Assembly (NCBI RefSeq): GCF_023898315.1
Contig: NC_064619.1
Location: 342,445,150-342,509,149, forward strand
Length of the DNA stretch: 64,000 bases
Direction: 5' to 3'
DNA from: Schistocerca nitens
Taxonomy: Eukaryota > Arthropoda > Insecta > Orthoptera > Acrididae
The notes under the pieces are model-generated. The model searched no databases and was not told where the DNA came from. It saw only the letters and a program-made list of their open reading frames with translations. How positions within the stretch are numbered: the stretch's first letter is position 1; every line of letters begins with the position of its first letter. Shown here piece by piece: positions 22,005-31,554 of the stretch. The position numbers were made by a program, and so were the translations under genes.

Positions 22005-22007
<3 letters not shown>
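21198..22007. other. No recognised feature
   Basis: A 106-codon minus-strand frame at 21360-21680 shows no family resemblance and is not called. Confidence 0.4.

Positions 22008-22066
<59 letters not shown>
22008..22066. repeat. (AT)n microsatellite
   Basis: About 29 uninterrupted AT units. Confidence 0.97.
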
Positions 22067-22072
<6 letters not shown>

Positions 22073-22737
22073 CTGGTGTTATATCCTCTCTTATGGCTAC
22101 TCAGAACAACCTCTCTCTGTTGCCGATTACCCCACCTTGATAATGATATTTTTATTTCTAAGAGCGTATGTGTGATACCATGTTTCTCCCTCTCGATAGG
22201 TAGCAAATTCCATATCTTTTTTTTTTTCTAGGGTCTCTGAGCCTTCCGTTAGCCTTTGGCGCAGCTCTATCTGTCAGTCTGGGAACACAAATGGTGCTGT
22301 GATTCTAACAGTTCTGCTTTCCTTGCAGCTTCCCAGGAAGAGATCTCCAGGCACTTTGATCTAGAATTTTACCGTGTTCTTGACATTTTTTACAATTTTT
22401 CCTCATTTTCTCGATCTTTCGATATTTTTCCACACATTCCATACTTTTCTGTATTCCGTATGTAAATGTATTACTTACGTCACGAGGTGTGATTTGCTAT
22501 TCTTTTTAACATCCAACTGTGATACAGAGTCCCAGCCGAGTCAGGCTATCCAAAACTTTCAAAAGTCAACACTAAGTGCTAAAGGCAACAGTAAGGCACA
22601 CACACCCACACACATAGTTCAGTTACAATTTTTGTGTGTATCAACTTCCCACAGCCCACTACCCCACTCCCTCATCCAACAACGCAGCAGGCGGCATTGA
22701 GGGTGGGGAGGTGGACCTCATCGATTTCGGCAGTTTC
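22067..22737. other. AT-rich DNA with an R3-like segment
   Basis: 22370-22490 contains runs such as TTTTCGATATTTTTCC reminiscent of the minus strand of repeat R3. The rest is unassigned. Confidence 0.35.
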
Positions 22738-23260
22738 AGCCCCAAATGTAATGCAGGTGGATTCACCTGTCAGACGCTGTCCATGACCATATGTTGGTGT
22801 ATCCCTACTGAACATTATCCAGGAATTTTTGTGCAAGTGTCTCCGTCCCACTGCTATCCCAGACTCTGTGGAGGTGTATCCAGCCTCAACATTATTCCCA
22901 GACATAGTGCAAGGAAGCTACATCGAAAATATTACCTCATGTAGCCTGTTGTGGATCCACCGAAAACAATATCCCGTACCTAACGCAGGTGGATCTATCT
23001 TTCGAACGATACCTCAGATGAAACGAGTACACAGTAGCAGGTGAAAGATGGATCCGCATGCTTTAGGTACATGATATTGTTCGTGGGGGATCCATCAAGC
23101 ACTACATCTGGGAATATTCTTCGGGGTGGATCCACCTGTGCGTAGTTTGGGATAATAGTATGGTCGGGATCCATCTGCACAGTAAAAATGTTCAGTAGAG
23201 ATCCACCAACATATGATCTAGGGTATAATTCGAAAGGTTGATCCACCTGTGTCAGTTAGA
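22738..23260. repeat. Degenerate GGATCC-rich minisatellite
   Basis: About ten occurrences of GTGGATCCACC-like words recur every 40-60 bp (for example near 22753, 22944, 22988, 23047, 23089, 23138, 23166, 23203, 23237). They are separated by ATAATATT and TTCGGGG-like words. The unit is degenerate and partly palindromic, so copies read similarly on both strands. Confidence 0.65.
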
Positions 23261-23459
23261 TCCACAACATGCTACGTAAGTACTGTAATTTTTAGCACGG
23301 CAGATATAATGAACAAGAAGCAATTGCAAACAGTAGTATGCTTATATTGTAATCTGGTTTCGCAGCACAGAGCGGATAAGGTTGTGGAAAGAGGCCAAGG
23401 CCAATTACTGTTAGTTATAAAACAACACACAAATTTATTCCTCAAACAAATGCACAGTT

Positions 23460-24120
23460 TTCTCTTTAAAACAACAAGATCAATTCACGGCCGAGGGCCC
23501 AAATAACTTCTCCAGAATAAGTTTAAATGATTCATTTTAAAACGCCAGGATTTAGAGTAACGGCTGAAGGCCTTAAGTAAAATTGCAATATCTTCTCGGA
23601 TAAAGGCCGAAATAATATTTCAGATCAGCTAAGGAAATTCTTTAAAAGCCAAGCATTCACAAATTCCGGCTAAAGCCCATGTTAAGGAAAATTCAAATTA
23701 ATTCTTCGGCTGAAAGCCCCAAATTTTTTTTACATAATAAAAGAGAGGCTTTAAAGATAAGCTTTTCCACAGTACAACAGAAAAACATCTTAAGAGAACT
23801 TGAAGTATTTTGTTGGGTGAAGGCCCAAACAATTACTCAAGAATAATTAGAGACCACCTTCAAATAAACATTTACAGAACACGACTGAAGGCCGTTTCAA
23901 GAATTCAAGATAATTAAAGAGAAACCTTACAGACAAGGATTTACATATTAAAGCCAGATTCTGAAACAAACGCGGCTGAAGGCCTAATACAGAGCAACAA
24001 AAATTTTCAATGAAACACAGCTGAAGGCCTAATCTTACACTTGTTACGAAGTTCGGCTGAAGGCCATATACTAAACATAAAACAGACAATATTAATACAC
24101 GGCTGAAGGCTGGCAGAGTA
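23460..24120. repeat. Array of CGGCTGAAGGCC-type motifs
   Basis: About twelve variants of GGCTGAAGGCC (each able to pair GGC with GCC around a short loop) occur at irregular spacing of 30-80 bp, separated by AT-rich spacers. The same type of array lies at 53810-54480 in the second element copy. Confidence 0.8.
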
Positions 24121-24169
24121 CCTGTGACCAAATAAAATGATAATCACAAACAACAAACAGTGGTGCTCA

Positions 24170-25329
24170 CAAGGGAACCTCCCCATCGCACCCCCCTCAG
24201 ATTTAGTTATAAGTTGGCACAGTGGATAGGCCTTGAAAAACTGAACACAGATTAATCGAGAAAACAGGAAGAAGTTGTGTGGAACTATGAAAAAAATAAG
24301 CAAAATATACAAACTGAGTAGTCCATGCGCAAGATAGGCAACATCAAGGAGAATGTGAGCTCAGGAGCGCCGTGGTCCCGTGGTTAACGTGAGCACCTGG
24401 GGAACGAGAGGTCCTTGGTTCAAGTCTTCCTTCGAGTGAAAATTTTAATTTCTTTATTTTCGCAAAGTTATGATCTGTCCGTTCGTTCATTGACGTCTCT
24501 GTTCACTGTAATAAGTTTAGTGTCTGTGTTTTGCGACCACACTGCAAAACCGTGCGATTAGTAGACGAAAGGACGTGCCTCTCCAATGGGAACCAAAACA
24601 TTTGATTGCAAGGTCATAGGTCAACAGATTCCTCCACATGAAAACACGTCTGATATATTCTATACGACACTGGTGACGGCATGTGCTTCACATGACAGGA
24701 ATATGTTGTCGTCCCACCTAACTTGTACACTTGGCGAACGGATAAAAAGATTCTTCTACCTTGCCCGATTTAGGTTTTCTTGTGGATGTGATAATCACTT
24801 CCAAAAAAGTGATGAAAAGATAAGAGTTTGTCACATAACCTGCAACAAATGAATGCAACAGTTTCACAGTCGTACAGTTTTGCCTGTGCTCTATCAAAAC
24901 ATGTGTTTTTAACGTTTTCAAATTTTTCCGTGTGTAGACCGTCAAATCCTGCATATGTCCAAGCAAATCTGAACATGTCCTGGAATTTTGGAGAGCGAAG
25001 TTGATTATGTGTGAGTGCCTGAACTTTGATAATTGTCTGAAAACAAAAGATTAAAATTTTCACTCGAGGGTAGACTTGAACCAAGGACCTTTAATTCCGC
25101 AGGTGCTCACGCTAACCACAGGACCACAGCGCTCCTGAGCTCACACTTTCGTTGATGTTGCGTATCCTCCGCATGGACTACTCAGTTTGTATATTTTGCT
25201 TATTTTTTTCATAGTTCCACACAACTTCTTCCTGTTTTCTCGATTCATCTGTGTTCAGTTTTTCAAGGCCTATCCACTGTGCCAACGTATAACTAAATCT
25301 GAGGGGGGTGCGATGGGGAGGTTCCCTTG
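24170..25329. mobile_element. Long-TIR DNA transposon (1160 bp) with tRNA-like arms
   Basis: Terminal inverted repeats of about 285 bp begin CAAGGGAACCTCCCCATCGC and end with its complement. Comparison with the uninterrupted homologous site in copy II (GGTGCTCAGAAGT near 54527) shows a 3-bp TCA duplication (24167-24169, 25330-25332). Each arm contains a tRNA-like segment with GTGGTCCCGTGGTTAACGTG and a B-box-like GGTTCAAGTCT (left arm, about 24370-24425; complement in the right arm). The central 590 bp shows no recognisable transposase, so it is probably non-autonomous. Confidence 0.88.
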
Positions 25330-25929
25330 TCAGAAGTGTTCCAAGGGTCGGCCTGGGGAGGAAACTGTAACAACAGTTTAGGTGAGACAGATAGCCAAGC
25401 CTAGCACTAGGTAATCGGATGGCAGCACGACCTAGGGACGGCTCAAGAACCAACCAACGACCTAATCAATTCCATTCCACGGTGCTCTGTCGCAACCGAC
25501 CGACTGACTACTCCAGTACGCAGACAGCATTCGTCTGCTAAGTGGAAATCGTAGTAGCTACACACAGTTCCACATAAACACTTGCACCAAGAACTCCGAC
25601 AATCATAAAACCAATCACCGTGGAACAACAAGGATAAATGACAAGTCACACATACACAGAGAGTTTCCATAAGCGGTCGGCGGCCAAATACACGTCGTCC
25701 GATGAGACGACCGACCGAACGACCAACCAAGGTCGTCCCCACTCAAGTTATGAGCGTCGACAACGGTCGGGCGAGTCTTGGCTGTCCGGAGCTCACTGCA
25801 GCTTCAACCCGACTCAAATCGATGTCCGTTCGGAACTCGGAGACACGGCGACCCTGGCACACTGGCTCGGACCCAACCATGCAGAGGTAACTCTTGCCCA
25901 TTGGCCACAACATCTCTGCACAAGTAAGG

Positions 25930-26447
25930 TGTAGTGTCGGCAGACTTGCCAACACTACGCACACTAATTGAAAGAGGCGGCCAAGATGCACGCGCTAACT
26001 CACGAAGGATGGAGTGAGGTCTGAAACAGGATACGTTATGAATGCTATAAAGAAAAGTACGTAGCTCCTTGAATACTTAACTTTTAATACATCCTTGTAT
26101 ACATCGTTCTTGATGAGACATCTGGAGATTGTGGCGATACAAGTGAGACTCTTTAGATACAAGCTATCTAAGGCTAATGGCGCCTTGCTAGGTCGTAGAC
26201 ATGGACTTAGCTGAAGGCTATTCTAACTGTCTCTCGGCAAATGAGAGAAAGGCTTCGTCAGTGTAGTCGCTAGCAACGTCGTCGTACAACTGGGACGAGT
26301 GCTAGTCCGTCTTTCGAGACCTGCCGTGTGGTGGCGCTCGGTCTGCGATCACTGCCAGTGGCGACACGCGGGTCCGACATGTACTAATGGACCGCGGCCG
26401 ATTTAAGCTACCACCTAGCAAGTGTGGTGTCTGGCGGTGACACCACA
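25930..26447 (-). repeat. Solo-LTR-like repeat L, copy 1 (518 bp)
   Basis: Starts TGTAGTGTCGGC and ends GGTGACACCACA, with a perfect 5-bp duplication TAAGG (25925-25929, 26448-26452). The right terminus folds back (TGTGGTGTC...GACACCACA) and the left one too (GTGTCGGCAGACTTGCCAACAC). TG...CA ends plus a 5-bp duplication are typical of LTRs. No internal retroelement sequence is present. Orientation is given relative to the copy at 31604-32120. Confidence 0.8.
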
Positions 26448-26924
26448 TAAGGAACCGACCCAAGTCCGGTAAGATGATCCATTGATGAGGCCCAAAAATG
26501 GTCAAAAGACCAAATACACGAGTTTCCATAAGCGGTCGGCGACCAAATACCCGTCGTCCGATGACACGACCAACCGAACGACCAACCAGCGGTCGTTCCC
26601 GCTCTATTCTCCTTCCGTTGGATAGTTCATGTGTGTCGCCAGCGATCGGCCAGTACTGGCTGTCAGCATCTCAATGGCTCTCCGTCCCCGAGTGCTGCTC
26701 CGTGCCCGACTGACTTACAGGCACACGACGACCCGAAAATACTATCGGTCGCTCCAAAGATAGTACTACAGAGCACTTATCGATAAGCGCTGCTGCTGCC
26801 ACTCACGGGCAGGTAAGGCAGGAATTTAGTGACGCTAGTAAATGGAACAAGAAAACGAGACGGCAGTAGGGTAAGGGAAGATGACAAACAATAAACGGAA
26901 TGAACACGAGCCGCGCACGGCTCA

Positions 26925-28545
26925 AATATTTTGGGCTATTTAAGACGGCAGCAGGCCGCGCACATTCTGGCTTCAAAACAACGATCGGCATAAGTCTATA
27001 GTGCCATCCCCACGGAGGTAAAAAAATAAGGGACTTATCATTACGTAACAATCTTGAAACCGACGACTTCCATCTTACGTAGCCCAAAAACATTATGTTC
27101 ATCGCATTTATATCTCCATGGTTCACCGAGGTGATACTTCCCTGTGACGTCGCTCTGACGTGCCCATGCCGATCTTTGACCATTGGGAATTCTACTGACT
27201 TTCATGGTCGCATCCGAAACAGCATCTGGCGCTTTGATTGTGTGGAGACGCACTTGTTTCATCAAAAACGCCAGCTTGCGTCGTTTACGGGTGTATCAAT
27301 CGATCCGAACGTAATCTAAAGTTCTATTTACTTTCATTGTAGTGGTTTACTTTCTGTCACTTGACGTTAGATTTCCTGTGTCATTATACAGTTCTGTTTC
27401 CTTGACATTTCAAAATCTGCTCACTTTCTTGACATGCACAAGATACGATAGAAGGCTTTGCTTCTTTCCTCATTGCATACGTTTACGGGCTAACAAAGAA
27501 CGAGTAGGAAAGTTTTTTGCCAACGTGAGCATTAACAATGTTGTGCATACGAATGGAAAGCTAGACATGTGACGAACAAACAGTAGTACCAGTAAATAAA
27601 CAAGCATTGGTTTTGGAGTTCACCTTGATCTCCTGTCGATACAAATACAGTAGAAGTGGAATTAAATGGCAAACGAAAGCATCCTTTTCACATCACATCC
27701 TTCTCTTCTTGTTATTCGAAATGTATCAAAGAAAAACAAGTTACATTACGTAGGCCAAATGCGTCGTATTACTATAGCAAATGCGCATTCAAGAACAGAA
27801 AAACGTTCGAAATTGCCTTCCTGACACTACGGTATTCACGTAAGCACTGTAATTTTCAGTACTGAAAGCAGCAGTTGCGTACACACAACAGAAATAATGA
27901 AGAAGAAGCAGTCGTAAACAGCAGTCGGTTAATGTTTTAGGTTATTTAAAACGGTGGCAGGCCCCACCCACTCTGGCTTCGAAAAAACGTACAGCGTGTC
28001 TCTTGGAAATAAAAAAAAGGTGGCATTACGTCACAGACTTGAAGCCGATGTCCGCCATCTTAATTAGCCCAAAAGATTAGGTTCACCACATTCAAACCCC
28101 CATTGTCAACCGCGGTGATACTTCCCCGTGACGGTCTCTGACTTTGTCGTATTACTAGAACAAATATGCGTACAAGAATAGAAAAACTTTCGAAGTTGCC
28201 TTCCTGACTCCATCTTATTCATGTAAGCTGTATAACTTTTAGAATGTAAAACAGTTTTTGCCCGCAAACGACAGAGATATTGGACAAGAAGCAGTCGTAA
28301 ACAGTAGTCTGCGAATGTTTTGGGCTACTTAAAATGCCGGCAGGCCCCGCCCACTCTGGCTTTAAAACAACGTACGGCGTAAGCCGTAGTGCCACCTCGC
28401 TTCTTTTTTAACCTGCTAAGTCTACAGCGCCACTTACTTTCTTTTTATTTTACCTCCAGGCCATCTCCCTTCTTTTATTACCTCTATGGTTAAGTTTATA
28501 GCGCCACCTCCCTTCTTTGTTTACCTCCATTATTTATTTGCCTAT
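26925..28545. repeat. Cluster of Mutator-associated repeats (M units, inverted A copies, direct repeats)
   Basis: M units start near 26925, 27940 and 28316 with AATATTTTGGGC / AATGTTTTAGG / AATGTTTTGGGC. The first two are closed by inverted ends (CATCTTACGTAGCCCAAAAACATT near 27070-27092; CATCTTAATTAGCCCAAAAGATT near 28057-28079), giving units of about 150-165 bp with terminal inverted repeats. An inverted copy of repeat A occupies 27092-27320 and a partial one 28085-28140. About 200 bp at 27745-27960 is repeated directly at 28137-28345 (TTCGAAATTGCCTTCCTGAC, AAGAAGCAGTCGTAAACAG). Confidence 0.7.
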
Positions 28546-28666
28546 ATGTCATAATGAACTATCGCGTTGTAGTATAATAGTTATGTTTTCGTAGTGTGTA
28601 TATATTTGTTTTTGTATTGTTTCTGTTATCTACAATCGAGCTGTATGATTACAATAAAGTTATCTA

Positions 28667-30088
28667 CACTCCTGGAAATGGAAAAAAGAACACATTGACA
28701 CCGGTGTGTCAGACCCACCATACTTGCTCCGGACACTGCGAGAGGGCTGTACAAGCAATGATCACACGCACGGCACAGCGGACACACCAGGAACCGCGGT
28801 GTTGGCCGTCGAATGGCGCTAGCTGCGCAGCATTTGTGCACCGCCGCCGTCAGTGTCAGCCAGTTTGCCGTGGCATACGGAGCTCCATCGCAGTCTTTAA
28901 CACTGGTAGCATGCCGCGACAGCGTGGACGTGAACCGTATGTGCAGTTGACGGACTTTGAGCGAGGGCGTATAGTGGGCATGCGGGAGGCCGGGTGGACG
29001 TACCGCCGAATTGCTCAACACGTGGGGCGTGAGGTCTCCACAGTACATCGATGTTGTCGCCAGTGGTCGGCGGAAGGTGCACGTGCCCGTCGACCTGGGA
29101 CCGGACCGCAGCGACGCACGGATGCACGCCAAGACCGTAGGATCCTACGCAGTGCCGTAGGGGACCGCACCGCCACTTCCCAGCAAATTAGGGACACTGT
29201 TGCTCCTGGGGTATCGGCGAGGACCATTCGCAACCGTCTCCATGAAGCTGGGCTACGGTCCCGCACACCGTTAGGCCGTCTTCCGCTCACGCCCCAACAT
29301 CGTGCAGCCCGCCTCCAGTGGTGTCGCGACAGGCGTGAATGGAGGGACGAATGGAGACGTGTCGTCTTCAGCGATGAGAGTCGCTTCTGCCTTGGTGCCA
29401 ATGATGGTCGTATGCGTGTTTGGCGCCGTGCAGGTGAGCGCCACAATCAGGACTGCATACGACCGAGGCACACAGGGCCAACACCCGGCATCATGGTGTG
29501 GGGAGCGATCTCCTACACTGGCCGTACACCACTGGTGATCGTCGAGGGGACACTGAATAGTGCACGGTACATCCAAACCGTCACCGAACCCATCGTTCTA
29601 CCATTCCTAGACCGGCAAGGAAACGTGCTGTTCCAACAGGACAATGCACGTCCGCATGTATCCCGTGCCACCCAACGTGCTCTAGAAGGTGTAAGTCAAC
29701 TACCCTGGCCAGCAAGATCTCCGGATCTGTCCCCCATTGAGCATGTTTGGGACTGGATGAAGCGTCGTCTCACGCGGTCTGCACGTCCAGCACGAACGCT
29801 GGTCCAACTGAGGCGCCAGGTGGAAATGGCATGGCAAGCCGTTCCACAGGACTACATCCAGCATCTCTACGATCGTCTCCATGGGAGAATAGCAGCCTGC
29901 ATTGCTGCGAAAGGTGGATATACACTGTACTAGTGCCGACATTGTGCATGCTCTGTTGCCTGTGTCTATGTGCCTGTGGTTCTGTCAGTGTGATCATGTG
30001 ATGTATCTGACCTCAGGAATGTGTCAATAAAGTTTCCCCTTCCTGGGACAATGAATTCACGGTGTTCTTATTTCAATTTCCAGGAGTG
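28667..30088 (+). mobile_element. Tc1-like transposon, copy 2 (1422 bp, apparently intact)
   Basis: Flanked by TA (28665-28666, 30089-30090) with imperfect inverted termini beginning CACTCCTGGAAAT. One complete transposase frame lies inside. It is nearly identical to the inverted copy at 8150-9570, which implies recent transposition of this family. Confidence 0.96.
28911..29933 (+). CDS. Tc1-like DDE transposase, intact
   Basis: A 340-residue protein. I chose the ATG at 28911 (MPRQRGREPY) because the frame upstream is only terminal-repeat and leader sequence, and this is where Tc1-like transposases of this kind begin. Residues about 10-110 form two helix-turn-helix modules (LTDFERGRIVGMREAGWTYR, then VSARTIRNRLHEAGL). 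Catalytic residues are D155 (FSDESRF), D244 (QQDNARPH) and E277 (SPIEHVW). Only 32 residues separate the last two, against 34 in classical Tc1 proteins. It would bind the terminal repeats and cut and paste the element at TA. High GC and CG content of the coding region contrasts with the AT-rich surroundings. Confidence 0.95.
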   Translation: MPRQRGREPYVQLTDFERGRIVGMREAGWTYRRIAQHVGREVSTVHRCCRQWSAEGARARRPGTGPQRRTDARQDRRILRSAVGDRTATSQQIRDTVAPGVSARTIRNRLHEAGLRSRTPLGRLPLTPQHRAARLQWCRDRREWRDEWRRVVFSDESRFCLGANDGRMRVWRRAGERHNQDCIRPRHTGPTPGIMVWGAISYTGRTPLVIVEGTLNSARYIQTVTEPIVLPFLDRQGNVLFQQDNARPHVSRATQRALEGVSQLPWPARSPDLSPIEHVWDWMKRRLTRSARPARTLVQLRRQVEMAWQAVPQDYIQHLYDRLHGRIAACIAAKGGYTLY

Positions 30089-30094
30089 TATATA

Positions 30095-31215
30095 ATTTTT
30101 ATGTCTCAGGTCCGTTTGTTCATTTAATGTTTTATCAGGGTCTATCCTTGAATGTATATAGATTTCGATTTCTTCCAAATAGTTCATTTTAAATCCCTTT
30201 GGCGTTATATGCAAGATTTTCATTGCGTTTTTTGCATGATCAGCCACATGTTTTTCGTTTTGAAGCAGTTGAAAACGTGAACTGGTTTGTGTCGCCATTT
30301 CTTCCAAAACGTTCGTTTTAAATCACTTTGGTGTTACACGTAAGATTTTCATTCCGTTTGTTATGTGATCAGCCTAATGTTTTTTTTTGTTTTTTTTTTT
30401 AAGTGGTTAGAAAACGTGGGTTGGTTGTTTTACCATTCCTAATATCACGGTTGCTGTCTGTTTTTCCTGAATAGAATTTATCACAGTCTTTACTACTGAA
30501 TTTATAGATGCCTTGTTGTGTTTGTAGTGGTGGTTTTGCTTATTGGAATGGATTAGTGTTTTGAGATAGTGTCCGGTTCTATATGCGAATTTAATTATTT
30601 TCTTCTTTTACAATGTGTGTAGTTTGTTGGATATGTGTCCTACGTAACTTTCTGGCATTTATATGAACTTTTGTTTTATGGGTATTTATTTTGTTAGTTT
30701 TATGTTGTGGATCTTAATGGATTTAGGTTTATCATGTTTTTCGTATAGTTCTCCTGCTATGCTTGGATTGAAGTCATTTTGTTGAATTACGTAAGTAAGG
30801 ATTGCCAACTCTTTTTGTATGGCTGTATGCTATAAAGGTAGATTTAATAGTCTGTTAATCACTGCTTTAAAATGTTCATATTTGTGTGTTTTCAGGTGGC
30901 AAGACTTTGCGTTAATAATATTGTCTGACGTCGAATGTTTTCTGTATATTTCAAATTTGTGCTCGTTATTACTATGACTATTTTTGATTATCAGGTGCAA
31001 AAACTTGTAATTTTATTGCTTCCGGGTCCCATTACGAATTTGATTTTAGCGTCTAGTTCATTCAGAGTTTTATGTAACTCTTGTAAGTTTGTGGTGTCTC
31101 CTCCTATTAGTAGCGGAGTGTCATACTCGTCTTTTATTTTATCGGCCAGTGTTCTGGAATTTTTTGTTGTGAACTGTTTGTTATACCCACAGGCAGAGTG
31201 CTTGAAATATTCTAT
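30095..31215 (-). pseudogene. Penelope-like element remnant (RT end and GIY-YIG endonuclease)
   Basis: The minus strand, across frame shifts, encodes KHSACGYNKQFTTKN and GPGSNKITSFCT near 31200-31000. It then encodes SCHLKTHKYEHFKAVINRLL, equivalent to the HP...HKLAA...INRLLNLPL end of Penelope reverse transcriptases. Next come KFAYRTGHYLKTL and GIYKFSSKDCDKFYSGKT (about 30515-30460), which is the GIY-YIG nuclease core. The C-terminal part (30300-30095) reads NEKHVADHAKNAMKILHITP, resembling the H...AxH...ILH block of these proteins. Many stops and shifts show it is long dead. A stretch of about 85 bp in the 3' part is tandemly duplicated (30171-30258 and 30300-30384). Confidence 0.7.
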
Positions 31216-31554
31216 TTAGGAGTCCTATAATAAAGCCCCAAAATAATTAATATAGCCCCAAACTAATAATATTACTAGGTTTCTTTCTATAAATTTTGTA
31301 TTGTGGCAGGTTATTAGTAATGCATTACCTGTCCACGATTAAAGCATATATACAGGGTGTTACAAAAAGTTACGGCCAAACTTTCAGGAAACCTTCCTCA
31401 CACACAAAGAAAGAAAATATGTTATGTGGACATGTGTCCGGAAACGCTTACTTTCCATGGTAGAACTCATTTTATTACTTCTCTTCAAATCGCATTAATC
31501 ATGGAATGGAAACACACAGCAACAGAACGTACCAGCGTGACTTCAAACACTTTG

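Larger units (their letters stand above)
23380..26923. repeat. Large non-coding element with GGCTGAAGGCC array, copy I
   Basis: From TTGTGGAAAG to GCCGCGCACGGCTCA the sequence parallels 53620-56052. After removing the nested long-TIR element (24170-25329) and the LTR-like repeat (25930-26447) the core is about 1.87 kb. Copy II without its three SINEs is about 1.83 kb. Shared parts include the motif array, GGTGCTCA...GTCGGCCTGG, GTTTCCATAAGCGGTCGGCG/ACGTCG blocks, TTCATGTGTGTCGCCAGCG, ACACGACGACCCG and GATGACAAACAATAAA. No protein is recognisable. A roughly 100-bp block (25661-25760) recurs at 26521-26600, so copy I has an internal duplication. Confidence 0.75.

Noticed and set aside
21968-22231. 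Frames rich in alternating Tyr and Ile on both strands
   Set aside because: They are translations of the (AT)n microsatellite.
23460-24120. CRISPR-like array of short repeats and spacers
   Set aside because: Repeat units are degenerate, spacing is irregular, there are no cas genes, and the DNA is eukaryotic.
28596-28910. In-frame upstream extension of the intact Tc1-like transposase
   Set aside because: It covers flanking DNA, the terminal repeat and leader of the element. Tc1-like proteins of this type begin at MPRQRGREP (28911).
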